DNA of 43,714 nt from Alphaproteobacteria bacterium (GTDB taxonomy: Bacteria; Pseudomonadota; Alphaproteobacteria; UBA9219; RGZA01): NCBI GenBank assembly GCA_021732145.1, contig JAKFVN010000009.1:1-43714 (forward strand), read 5' to 3'. Shown here one piece after another: positions 36,083 to 43,714 of the stretch (within the stretch, counting starts at the first letter, position 1; every line of letters begins with the position of its first letter). Under the pieces are notes generated by a model, which searched no databases, had not been told where the DNA came from, and saw nothing but the letters and a program-made list of their open reading frames with translations. Position numbers and translations under genes: made by a program.

Positions 36083-37750
36083 CTAACTCTTCTGGGGATT
36101 GGGCGCTTCGGTTTTTGGCCGCAAGATATTGTGAAGGCCGGTGATGATATCTTCCGCAATCAGGCATGGGCCGAATTCGCTGGCAATCGCGGCGTGCAGC
36201 CATGTCGCAATGCAGCCCGCTGGAAATGCTTCAACGTCTTGCGCCATTAATCCTGCGATAAAACCCGCCAATACATCGCCTGAACCGGCGGTTGCCAGCG
36301 TTGCAGGGGCATTGGTGTTGACAATTGCCAGCCCTTCGGGGTTCGCAATCACGGTATCCGCGCCTTTAAGCACAACGGTGCAGCCAAGGAATGCAGCGGC
36401 GGCTTTCGTGCGGCTGACCTTATCAAGGCGCGCATCAATCGCGCGGTCGAATAAACGGCTGAACTCGCCTTCATGCGGCGTGATGATGCATTGTGAATGA
36501 ATGATGCGCTTCAAGCTTTCAGCATCGCCTGCAAATACATTCAATGCATCGGCATCAAGCACGCATGGCTTTCCGGTAGCCAGCGCCAGTTGCACTGCCT
36601 GACGCGTCTGGTCGTTTTCGCCAGCGCCCGGGCCAAGCAACAGCACATTAATGCGCCTGTCTTCCAGCAGCTTCTGGAAGGAATGCATGAAGCCTTCGCC
36701 TTCAATGACTGGGCTGACCAAAATGCTGCTATTTGAAACCGCATATATAAAGTAGGCGGTTTGCGGCGCGGCAATTGTCACAAGGCCGGAGCCAATGCGT
36801 TGCGCTGCCTGCGCCGCCAGGCGTCCAGCGCCGGTCATGTGCACGCCGCCCAACACCATCACATGCCCGCGGTCAAATTTGTTATGGCTAAGCTGTGGCT
36901 GCGGATAATAGCTAATCCACAAATCCGGATGGTTTTCACATACCTGCAAGGTAATGGTTTGCAAGGTCTGCTCGGGAATGCCAACATCCATCAAAATAAT
37001 CTCGCCGCACAACATGCGGCCGGGCATCAACACATGCGCAAGTTTCTTGCGGAAAAAACAAATCGTCAAATCAGCGACTGCGGATTGGCCAAACACCTGA
37101 CCCGTATCCGCGTTCAACCCGCTTGGAATATCCACCGACACGATCGGCAAGCGTGAACGGTTGATGATTTGCAAAAGCTGCGCAGCTTCCCCCGTCACTG
37201 CGCGGCGAAGACCGATGCCATACAGCGCATCAATAACAAGCTGCGCGCCTTTTTGCAGCGCGGTTTCCAGAACCGACACGCTGGCAGTAATCACTGCGCC
37301 GCGCCAGCGCGATGCCGCCACTTTGGATTCCGGCGTTAAATCCTCAAGCTTTCCGAATAATAAGATGCGTACAGGCCAGCCCTTGGCAGCCATATGGCGC
37401 GCCGCCACAAAGCCATCGCCGCCATTATTGCCGGGGCCACACAAGATAATAGTTGGGCATTTGGTGTAACGCGCCATGACTTGTTCGGCAACCGCCAAAC
37501 CTGCGCGTTCCATCAGCACAATAAGCGGCGTCCCCGCCTGCACGGCCGATTGTTCGGCAAGACGCATTTGCTGCGCGGTTAAAACGGAGAATACGCTTGG
37601 CGGAATACTGGGAATGGTATCTGCGGGTGGCTGCGTTGCACCCTCAACAGGTTTTTCTTCCACCTTTTCAGAACCTTTTTCGGCAGAAGCAGCTTGGGCC
37701 ACTGTTGCAAGTGTGCTATTTTTTGACGGCTTTTTTTCGTTATCGGGCAT
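36083..37750 (-). CDS. nnr: Bifunctional NAD(P)H-hydrate repair enzyme Nnr
   Basis: Nnr repairs damaged NAD(P)HX: the N-terminal YjeF domain epimerises R-NAD(P)HX and the C-terminal ribokinase-like domain dehydrates S-NAD(P)HX using ADP or ATP. The epimerase domain (about 55–285) has CGPGNNGGDGFVAARHM. The dehydratase domain (about 290–545) has VMVLGGVHMTGAGRLAA, LLLGPGAGE, VLDADALNVFA, ITPHEGEFSRL, VLKGADTVIA and NAPATLATAGSGDVLAGFIA. The 555-residue length exceeds the usual ~500 because of a ~52-residue charged, Ala/Glu/Lys-rich N-terminal extension. A seven-codon frame overlaps the start. In many alphaproteobacteria glnB and glnA come next; here tRNA-His and glnA follow. Confidence 0.95.
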   Translation of the reverse strand: MPDNEKKPSKNSTLATVAQAASAEKGSEKVEEKPVEGATQPPADTIPSIPPSVFSVLTAQQMRLAEQSAVQAGTPLIVLMERAGLAVAEQVMARYTKCPTIILCGPGNNGGDGFVAARHMAAKGWPVRILLFGKLEDLTPESKVAASRWRGAVITASVSVLETALQKGAQLVIDALYGIGLRRAVTGEAAQLLQIINRSRLPIVSVDIPSGLNADTGQVFGQSAVADLTICFFRKKLAHVLMPGRMLCGEIILMDVGIPEQTLQTITLQVCENHPDLWISYYPQPQLSHNKFDRGHVMVLGGVHMTGAGRLAAQAAQRIGSGLVTIAAPQTAYFIYAVSNSSILVSPVIEGEGFMHSFQKLLEDRRINVLLLGPGAGENDQTRQAVQLALATGKPCVLDADALNVFAGDAESLKRIIHSQCIITPHEGEFSRLFDRAIDARLDKVSRTKAAAAFLGCTVVLKGADTVIANPEGLAIVNTNAPATLATAGSGDVLAGFIAGLMAQDVEAFPAGCIATWLHAAIASEFGPCLIAEDIITGLHNILRPKTEAPNPQKS

Positions 37751-37760
37751 GGCTGTTCAT
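37740..37760 (-). promoter_or_regulatory. Mini-ORF overlapping the nnr start
   Basis: An ATG at 37758–37760 opens a six-codon frame (MNSHAR) with stop TAA at 37740–37742. AAGGTGG stands just before it, a better-placed ribosome site than for the nnr ATG ten bases further on, which lies inside this frame. It could tune nnr by reinitiation, or be chance. Confidence 0.35.
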
Positions 37761-37878
37761 ACCACCTTTTTTTTTAAAGACATATTTTTAAAAACAGGCT
37801 GCTATGCAAGATAATGCAGGCGCGCATCGGATTCAAAATCATTCCTGCATTAAAATGAGTAAAGGGATATAAGAAGAA

Positions 37879-37955
37879 TGGGGCGATCGACGGGACTTGA
37901 ACCCGCGACAACTCGGACCACAACCGAGGGCTCTACCAGCTGAGCTACGACCGCC
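37879..37955 (-). tRNA. tRNA-His (GUG)
   Basis: A 77-base tRNA with encoded CCA. The anticodon arm CTCGG–TTGTGGT–CCGAG gives anticodon GTG, hence His. An extra 5' G (position −1, base 37955) pairs with C73, the usual His identity element; counted from G1, GCGGTCG pairs with CGATCGC (one G·U). It sits between nnr and glnA, where glnB is often found. Confidence 0.97.
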
Positions 37956-38156
37956 ATATCCTTCTTTGACGCAACATCCCCCCTAAAATGGATGGGGATT
38001 TCTTAAGGAAGGGCGTGAACATTATGAGGAAAGGCATTGAAAATCAACCAAAACGTTTTCTTGTGCTCGCTTCAGGAAAGTGCCATAAAAGATGTCCATC
38101 AAGCACTGTTTAGCCTCAAGTCTTTGGGTTTTTCGCTTTTTGGGAACCCCTCAAAA

Positions 38157-38187
38157 TTGAAATTGGTCACTGGAGATTAAGTCTAAT
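38157..38187 (+). promoter_or_regulatory. Weak candidate promoter for glnA
   Basis: TTGAAA (38157–38162) and TCTAAT (38182–38187, five of six to TATAAT) are separated by 19 bases, a wider spacing than usual. No sigma-54 −24/−12 pair was found on the plus strand. The rest of the 280-base gap from tRNA-His holds nothing I can name. Confidence 0.25.
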
Positions 38188-38235
38188 CACTAACGGTATT
38201 TTACAAACTACGCATACAACTCAAAGGAGTATTAG

Positions 38236-39648
38236 ATGTCTAAAAGCTACGACAAGGCGGTATCACTGATTAAAGACCGTGATGTGAAATACGTCAATTT
38301 CCGCTTCACTGACACACGCGGCAAGATGCAGCAAGTCACACAGCATATCTGCACCGTCGATAGCGCAATGTGGGAAAAGGGTTTACAATTCGATGGCTCA
38401 TCCATCGCCGGCTGGAAGGTTATCAATGAATCCGATATGACCCTTCTGCCCGATCCAGAAACAGCCGTGATGGATCCGTTCACCGCGCAACCAACCATCA
38501 ATGTGTTCTGCGACGTGCTCGACCCAGATAGCGCAACCGCATACTCGCGTGATCCGCGTTCTGTAGCAAAGCGCGCAGAAGCATTCATTAAGACTGCTGG
38601 CATCGGCGATACCGTATATTTTGGCCCGGAAGCCGAATTCTTCATTTTCGATGATGTTCGCTTTGGCACAGGCATGAACGAAGCCTATTACCACCTCGAC
38701 AGCAACGAAAGCCCAGGCAACACCGGTAAAGCTTACCCGGAAGGTAACCTTGGCCATCGCCCACCAATCAAGGGCGGTTACTTCCCTGTTCCACCATTGG
38801 ACAGCTGCGTGGACATCCGTTCCGAAATGGTGACCACTATGGCGGAAATGGGCGTTGAAGTTGAAAAGCATCACCATGAAGTTGCGCCATCACAACACGA
38901 ACTGGGCATCAAGTTCGGCACACTGACCAAATGCGCCGACAACATGCAGATCTACAAATACGTAGTTCACAATGTTGCGCAAGCATACGGCAAGACCGCG
39001 ACCTTCATGCCAAAGCCAGTATTTGGCGATAACGGTTCAGGTATGCACTGCCACCAATCCATCTGGAAAGATGGCAAGCCACTCTTTGCTGGCGATAAGT
39101 ACGCTGGCCTTTCAGAAATGGCCTTGTTCTACATTGGCGGTATCATTAAGCACGCACGCGCAATCAACGCGTTCACCAACCCAACCACCAACAGCTATAA
39201 GCGCTTGGTGCCAGGTTATGAAGCACCTGTATTGCTTGCTTACTCCTCACGTAACCGTTCAGCATCCATCCGCATTCCTTATGTGGAAGGCCCGAAAGCC
39301 AAGCGTATTGAAGTTCGCTTCCCTGATCCGGCAGCAAACCCATACCTTGCTTACACCGCGATGCTCATGGCGGGTCTTGATGGCGTTAAGAACAAGATCC
39401 ACCCAGGCGACGCAATGGATAAGAACCTTTATGAACTGCCAGAAAATGAATTGGCTCAAATCCCAACGGTTTGCCATTCATTAGGTCAAGCGCTGCACAG
39501 CCTTGAACAGGATCATAAGTTCCTCCTCGAAGGCGGCGTATTCACCAAGGACTTGATTGATGGCTATATCGCCCTCAAGAGCGAAGAAGTTCTGGCATAC
39601 GAAACCACACCACATCCGATTGAATTTAAGATGTATTACTCGGTGTAA
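38236..39648 (+). CDS. glnA: Glutamine synthetase, type I
   Basis: GlnA makes glutamine from glutamate, ammonia and ATP as the main ammonia-assimilation step. The 470-residue dodecamer-type subunit shows [12 protein letters not shown], the metal- and substrate-site segment [37 protein letters not shown], the [17 protein letters not shown] loop, and [22 protein letters not shown]. Tyr399 in NLYELP is the adenylylation site, so GlnE-type control is expected. AAAGGAG precedes the ATG. No PII gene (glnB) is adjacent, in contrast to many alphaproteobacteria. Codon use with CCA and GCA favoured differs a little from its neighbours, perhaps from high expression. A strong terminator follows. Confidence 0.98.
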   Translation: MSKSYDKAVSLIKDRDVKYVNFRFTDTRGKMQQVTQHICTVDSAMWEKGLQFDGSSIAGWKVINESDMTLLPDPETAVMDPFTAQPTINVFCDVLDPDSATAYSRDPRSVAKRAEAFIKTAGIGDTVYFGPEAEFFIFDDVRFGTGMNEAYYHLDSNESPGNTGKAYPEGNLGHRPPIKGGYFPVPPLDSCVDIRSEMVTTMAEMGVEVEKHHHEVAPSQHELGIKFGTLTKCADNMQIYKYVVHNVAQAYGKTATFMPKPVFGDNGSGMHCHQSIWKDGKPLFAGDKYAGLSEMALFYIGGIIKHARAINAFTNPTTNSYKRLVPGYEAPVLLAYSSRNRSASIRIPYVEGPKAKRIEVRFPDPAANPYLAYTAMLMAGLDGVKNKIHPGDAMDKNLYELPENELAQIPTVCHSLGQALHSLEQDHKFLLEGGVFTKDLIDGYIALKSEEVLAYETTPHPIEFKMYYSV

Positions 39649-39676
39649 GGTTAGCCTTTACGATACAAATAAATTT

Positions 39677-39712
39677 AGGCTCGAAAAACTTAGGTTTTTC
39701 GAGCCTTTTTTT
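39677..39712 (+). terminator. Intrinsic terminator of glnA
   Basis: A 13-base perfect stem (AGGCTCGAAAAAC with GTTTTTCGAGCCT, loop TTAG) is followed by a T run to 39712. It separates glnA from the convergent hicB. Confidence 0.93.
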
Positions 39713-39716
39713 ATAA

Positions 39717-40262
39717 CTAGACGCTAGTTCTACGGCTACTTGATTTACCTTTATTGGTTTTTTTTACTGGGATATGCATTTCTTCTTTAGAAGAAACAAT
39801 CCATTCGCCTTTATTAGTATGATGCACCCTTGCAGGAGGATTGCCACTAGATAGAGTTGCTTTAAATCTCCAAACCTTACCAACTAAAGCACTCTCTACG
39901 GCCTTTTCAAAGAATGCGCTACGGTTAGTCGTAATGGCATCTACATGCATAAGAACACGGCTTGCAATAGAAAGCTGAACTCGTTCCTTTATATCTGGCG
40001 CAGGCATAAGCAAAACTGTTACCAATATTGTATTTTCCCAATCAATCCATTTATCTTTTTTCTTAATCTGTTCTGGGGTTCTTGGGGCAGGAATAGCTTC
40101 TCCATCTGCGCTCATACCTTCAACATGAAAAGCCAATGCTTCCGTTCCATTTCTAATAGCCTCAACAATGCTATCGCCCGCGCTTATACAGCCTGGAAAA
40201 TCTGGAAACATAATTCCATAGGTACTATCTTCTTGATGGATTAAGCCGATATAGTTTTCCAT
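39717..40262 (-). CDS. hicB: HicB-family antitoxin with an extra C-terminal tail
   Basis: HicB binds and neutralises HicA and represses its own operon. The chosen ATG at 40260–40262 has AGAGGAG just upstream and gives 181 residues. The N-terminal part (1–66) is the RNase-H-like inhibitor domain, with FPDFPGCISAGDSIVEAIRNG. Residues ~94–127 (VQLSIASRVLMHVDAITTNR and the following helix SAFFEKAVESALVG) form a ribbon-helix-helix DNA-binding domain, fitting the palindromic operators upstream. An additional ~54-residue tail (128–181) ends in a basic KKTNKGKSSSRRTSV. That tail is not usual for HicB, whose length is typically about 130–150 residues. The stop lies five bases after the glnA terminator. 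Confidence 0.9.
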   Translation of the reverse strand: MENYIGLIHQEDSTYGIMFPDFPGCISAGDSIVEAIRNGTEALAFHVEGMSADGEAIPAPRTPEQIKKKDKWIDWENTILVTVLLMPAPDIKERVQLSIASRVLMHVDAITTNRSAFFEKAVESALVGKVWRFKATLSSGNPPARVHHTNKGEWIVSSKEEMHIPVKKTNKGKSSSRRTSV

Positions 40263-40278
40263 AATCTCCTCTGCTCCC

Positions 40279-40479
40279 CTACTCTTCAAGTCCTGCACGC
40301 TGCAATATCGATTTGACGGTTCCGTAAGGTAAATCTTTCTTTGGATGCGGTACCGTTACGCGACCTAGCTTGGTTGGATGCTTAAACTGATGGTGCGAAC
40401 CACGCGTAGCAATTAACTGCCAGCCATCAGCTTTCAAAATCCCAATAATTTCTCGGCTCGTGTAAGATTTGCGCTTCAT
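40279..40479 (-). CDS. hicA: HicA-family mRNA interferase toxin
   Basis: HicA is a small toxin with a double-stranded-RNA-binding-like fold that cleaves mRNA independently of the ribosome and halts translation. The 66-residue sequence has the family layout: RKSYTSREIIGILKADGW, then RGSHHQFKHP with the catalytic His in GSHHQF (27–32), then RVTVPHPKKDLPYGTVKSILQRAGL. It is upstream of hicB with a 16-base gap. AAGGAT is located six bases before the ATG. The active-site His is present, so the toxin is probably functional. Confidence 0.95.
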   Translation of the reverse strand: MKRKSYTSREIIGILKADGWQLIATRGSHHQFKHPTKLGRVTVPHPKKDLPYGTVKSILQRAGLEE

Positions 40480-40492
40480 GGCTATCCTTATT

Positions 40493-40514
40493 CATGTGTA
40501 TAAATATACACATG
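40493..40514. promoter_or_regulatory. HicAB operator O1
   Basis: A perfect 22-base palindrome centred at 40503.5 (arms CATGTGTATA and TATACACATG around AA). It covers the −10 box and the expected start site of the hicA promoter. Its 18-base core is the exact reverse complement of operator O2. Confidence 0.75.
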
Positions 40515-40531
40515 AACTGGATAAATATCAA
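40503..40531 (-). promoter_or_regulatory. hicAB promoter
   Basis: On the minus strand TTGATA (40526–40531) and TATATT (40503–40508) are spaced by exactly 17 bases and both match the consensus well. The −10 lies within operator O1, so a bound repressor would block RNA polymerase. The hicA ATG follows about 24 bases after the −10. Confidence 0.7.
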
Positions 40532-40539
40532 GCACTTGT

Positions 40540-40557
40540 TGTGTATATTTATACACA
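40540..40557. promoter_or_regulatory. HicAB operator O2
   Basis: A perfect 18-base palindrome (TGTGTATA–TT–TATACACA), identical in sequence to the reverse complement of the O1 core. Its centre is 45 bases from that of O1, just over four helical turns, and it ends nine bases upstream of the −35 box. Two dimers, or one tetramer looping the DNA, could bind. Confidence 0.7.
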
Positions 40558-40645
40558 TAAATTATGATTTTTTTGTTAACAAACAAGCTTTTGCCAATCA
40601 ATTTACCTAATAATTGCTTATATTCAATGATCAAGCTGACTGACA

Positions 40646-40740
40646 TATGCTACCGGACTGCCTTTCTAGAATGCAGCATTCTAAGATAGATTTTGTATTA
40701 GAATTTAAGGGGCTAATCGTAGGATTAGCCCCCTTTTTTT
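40646..40740 (+). ncRNA. Candidate small RNA ending at an orphan terminator
   Basis: A plus-strand −10-like TATGCT (40646–40651) with a poor −35 (TTCAAT) 17 bases upstream would start near 40658. The predicted ~80-base RNA has a small stem (TAGAATG/CATTCTA, loop CAG, 40667–40683), an unstructured A/U-rich middle, and a strong terminator at 40709–40740. No open frame of use lies in it. An alternative is that the terminator only blocks transcripts entering the next gene. Confidence 0.3.
40709..40740 (+). terminator. Orphan intrinsic terminator
   Basis: A perfect ten-base stem (GGGGCTAATC with GATTAGCCCC, loop GTAG) is followed by C and seven Ts. There is no plus-strand gene upstream until glnA, which already has its own terminator at 39677, so the purpose of this one is unexplained. 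It is 30 bases before the next gene. Confidence 0.85.
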
Positions 40741-40770
40741 ATTTCATGAAGTCTGTGCTAAGTTTTGGCC

Positions 40771-41877
40771 ATGCTTGACCAATTCTACGAAGCCCATGCG
40801 GCGGTGACAGAAAAGACTGCGCTCAAGGCGCTGCATGAACGTGCAGCGCAGCTGACGGAACACGCGCTATTCCCAATCCGCGATAGTTTTTATGTTTATT
40901 CCGACCAATACCAGATTGAACCGCGCGAAGCGATTGTATCGCCCGACCAAGCCAGTGTTCTGCACATCATCAATGATTTGTTTTTGCGCGACCCAGAACG
41001 CTTTGGCGATGCCAGCAACCGCGAGGAAATAAAACGCCGCGTCTATATATTTTTTCAGGAATTTGCTGATAAGAAACAGGAGCTGATTGATAACACATGG
41101 TCGCATCCTGACATGTTCAAACGGTTGAAGGATGAAAAGCGCGCAATGAGCGCTGATTTGTTTCACAACGTTGCAGATGTGTTCAAAGAGCTCTGCCCCG
41201 ATGCGCTAAAGGATATTTCAATTGCGCTGGTGGGATTTGATTCCCCCAATTACGTTGAAGAATTTAGCGGCCCCGCCAAAGCCGTGTTTTCGGATAAGAA
41301 CAAGGCACTGCTTAACATGTTTGGCAAGGTGCATGACTTTTATCCGTACCGCGCGGGCGGCCCATTCACGCTTGAAGCCATTGATGCAAACCACCCGAAT
41401 ACCAAGGTGGATTATGTCGTTACCGGCAATGTATTGAACGACCCGATTTATAGTCTTTCATCGCACCATGTGTTTTTGGCCGCTGGCCGCATGTTGAAAC
41501 AAGGTGGCCGCGCCATTCATTTGGTTGGTTACAGCAATCACTATTACGATTTGCACATCAATAACCCCGCCATGGTGTTATTGGCGGGGCAAAAACGCAT
41601 CGCCAGCCTGCCCACGCAGCATCATTTCAATGGGCTGGAAGAGCATCGTTATGGCTGTCAGGATTTTGTGATGTTTGAGCAAACCCGCACGGTGGATATT
41701 GCCCCGTGCATGGTTGAACGCATTATCGCCGAAGGATTATCGGCAAGAGAAAACAACCCGGGCGGCCTACCCTTCGTCATGCCCTATCTCGCCCCCGATG
41801 CGCCACAATTGCCCGCGCAGCTCGCCAAGCTTGCGACCCTTGCAAATGCTGTCCCGCGCCTCGAAACACTTAGCTAA
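40771..41877 (+). CDS. Unrecognised protein with a faint methyltransferase-like region
   Basis: The ATG at 40771–40773 gives 368 residues; an in-frame TTG six bases upstream is less likely. There is no signal peptide or membrane helix. The N-terminal half is helical and charged (AHAAVTEKTALKALHERAAQL; the start only is quoted). Residues ~155–260 read like a Rossmann-type core: DISIALVGFDSPNYVEEFSG, then VDYVVTGNVLNDPIY, then AAGRMLKQGGRAIHLVGYS, reminiscent of the D-x-x-h-x-x-N…LKxGGxxh pattern of class I SAM-dependent methyltransferases, but the glycine-rich SAM motif is absent. It could be a degenerate member. The gene stands alone between the orphan terminator and a small exported protein. 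Confidence 0.75.
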   Translation: MLDQFYEAHAAVTEKTALKALHERAAQLTEHALFPIRDSFYVYSDQYQIEPREAIVSPDQASVLHIINDLFLRDPERFGDASNREEIKRRVYIFFQEFADKKQELIDNTWSHPDMFKRLKDEKRAMSADLFHNVADVFKELCPDALKDISIALVGFDSPNYVEEFSGPAKAVFSDKNKALLNMFGKVHDFYPYRAGGPFTLEAIDANHPNTKVDYVVTGNVLNDPIYSLSSHHVFLAAGRMLKQGGRAIHLVGYSNHYYDLHINNPAMVLLAGQKRIASLPTQHHFNGLEEHRYGCQDFVMFEQTRTVDIAPCMVERIIAEGLSARENNPGGLPFVMPYLAPDAPQLPAQLAKLATLANAVPRLETLS

Positions 41878-41924
41878 AACGCTAAGCTAACTTCTTGTTA
41901 ATACCCTTGCGCTACCGTTTTCCT

Positions 41925-42194
41925 ATGCGCATTGCTCTACTCTTCCTTTTACTCGCCCTACCCCTTCCTGCTGCCGCTGGCATTGCGGAAGCAAAGGATT
42001 TGGCGCGCACGCTTAACTGCACGGTGAAAGCAATCGTCGTGGCTGGAAAAAGTTCCGGCGATAATTCTGAAACAACCTATAAGGTTGATTGCGATGTGCC
42101 GCAAACGGCAAGCGCAGAAGAAAAGAAAGCCAATGGCCGCTTGCTGATTAAATGCCAAGCAGCCATGTGCAATCTTTTGAAAAAAGGCGAATAA
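41925..42194 (+). CDS. Small exported four-cysteine protein
   Basis: The ATG at 41925–41927 gives 89 residues beginning with a signal peptide (MRIALLFLLLALPLPAAA, cleavage after Ala18). The mature ~71 residues have exactly four cysteines (32, 56, 77, 82), suggesting two disulfides in the periplasm. The pattern NCTVKAIVVAGKS…TTYKVDCDVP…LLIKCQAAMCNLL reads as a small strand-rich fold. I recognise no family. It lies 47 bases after the preceding plus-strand gene and is convergent with atpC, leaving a 9-base gap with no terminator visible. Confidence 0.7.
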   Translation: MRIALLFLLLALPLPAAAGIAEAKDLARTLNCTVKAIVVAGKSSGDNSETTYKVDCDVPQTASAEEKKANGRLLIKCQAAMCNLLKKGE

Positions 42195-42203
42195 TTTTTT
42201 AAA

Positions 42204-42610
42204 CTAGCAGCGAAGGAAGCGGAGCAATTCCAGCTTCTTTTCCGATAATTCAACCGCTGCGCGCAGCGCATCCTTGGCATCGCCATCGGCAACCGCCAGA
42301 CGCTCCACCAATTTGGTGTGTTCAACGCCCAGCGTTTCAACCGAGACATCTTCGAGTGGAACAGCTTCTTCCGCCAATACGGTGCAACCGGTCGGGTTTA
42401 CTTCCACAATACCGCCTGAAACCAGCATACGCTTGGTGATGGTGGTTTCTTTTTCTTCATACACATCAATCACGCCCACACGCATGGTGGAAATGAATGG
42501 TGCATGGCCGGGCAGCACGCTGAAATCGCCTTCCGTGCCGGGCAAGGTTGCCATTGCGACGGGTGCGGAGAAGAGCTTCTTTTCAGGTGATACGAGATCG
42601 AACTGGATCA

Positions 42611-42611
<1 letters not shown>
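42204..42611 (-). CDS. atpC: ATP synthase epsilon subunit
   Basis: Epsilon is the regulatory and coupling subunit of the F1 rotor. The 135-residue protein has the N-terminal beta sandwich (FDLVSPEKKLFSAPVAMATLPGTEGDFSVLPGHAP, of which the last part GDFSVLPGHAP is the family signature) and the C-terminal helical region ending EKKLELLRFLRC. Its start overlaps the atpD stop by one base (TAATG). It is the last gene of the atp operon here; no terminator is visible in the nine bases to the convergent exported gene. Confidence 0.96.

Positions 42612-43714
<1,103 letters not shown>

Noticed and set aside
37805-37860. Inverted repeat AATGCAGG/CCTGCATT after tRNA-His as a terminator
   Set aside because: The loop is about 20 or more bases and no T run follows on the minus strand.
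38080-38085. TGGCAC as a sigma-54 −24 element for glnA
   Set aside because: It is on the minus strand and lacks a TTGC −12 element at the required spacing.
38398-38877. 159-codon minus-strand frame opposite glnA
   Set aside because: It is the shadow of a highly conserved gene and has no start signals.

Overview
The window is a chromosomal segment of an alphaproteobacterium of moderate GC. The placement rests on gene order: tig–clpP–clpX–lon–hupB, then nuoA–N–birA–coaX–rnj–DUF1467–proS–lolC–lolD, is a familiar alphaproteobacterial arrangement. It is supported by the short prolyl-tRNA synthetase without an editing insert, separate nuoC and nuoD, and nnr beside glnA. The tRNA-His gene encodes an ordinary G-1:C73 pair, which the large derived alphaproteobacterial clade (Rhizobiales, Rhodobacterales, Caulobacterales) has lost, so a lineage outside that clade is more likely. 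I cannot name the genus.

Layout. Positions 1–3546 (minus strand): proS, the Lol lipoprotein-export permease and ATPase, and the start of an unrecognised, possibly nuclease-like gene cut by the window edge. Positions 3667–22328 (minus strand): one very compact run transcribed from nuoA downwards, carrying all 14 complex I subunits, then birA, coaX, RNase J, a DUF1467 protein, 3-methyladenine glycosylase and a small exported protein. Most neighbours overlap by 1–4 bases or are separated by fewer than six, and a hairpin with a short T run at 3608–3646 may end the unit before proS. Positions 22478–22972: a tRNA-Asp and a divergent tRNA-Val, plus a partial second copy of the tRNA-Val 3' end. Positions 23114–32110: a Tyr/Thr-rich unknown protein, HU, Lon, a small unknown gene, ClpX, ClpP, two exported proteins on the plus strand, and trigger factor, so the protein folding and degradation machinery is grouped together. 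Positions 32296–38235: a family 2 glycosyltransferase, tRNA-Leu, an unknown cytoplasmic protein, an unknown exported protein, the bifunctional NAD(P)HX repair enzyme Nnr and tRNA-His. Positions 38236–43714: glutamine synthetase, a hicAB toxin–antitoxin pair with two matched palindromic operators, an orphan intrinsic terminator that may end a small RNA, a protein with a faint methyltransferase resemblance, a small cysteine-bearing exported protein, and the end of the ATP synthase operon (atpD partial, atpC).

How it works together: complex I and ATP synthase are the respiratory core. Tig, ClpXP and Lon handle folding and turnover, and LolCD sorts lipoproteins to the outer membrane. GlnA, BirA, CoaX and Nnr serve nitrogen, biotin, CoA and NAD(P) metabolism. 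The clearest accessory element is hicAB. No insertion sequence, CRISPR array or complete prophage is visible. No gene-free stretch exceeds about 300 bases; the longest are 22836–23113, 26677–26950 and 37956–38235, and what they hold is listed. I see no large undescribed system; the most interesting signals are the tRNA-Val 3' duplication with its hairpins, the hicAB operator pair with a tailed HicB, and the orphan terminator at 40709–40740.
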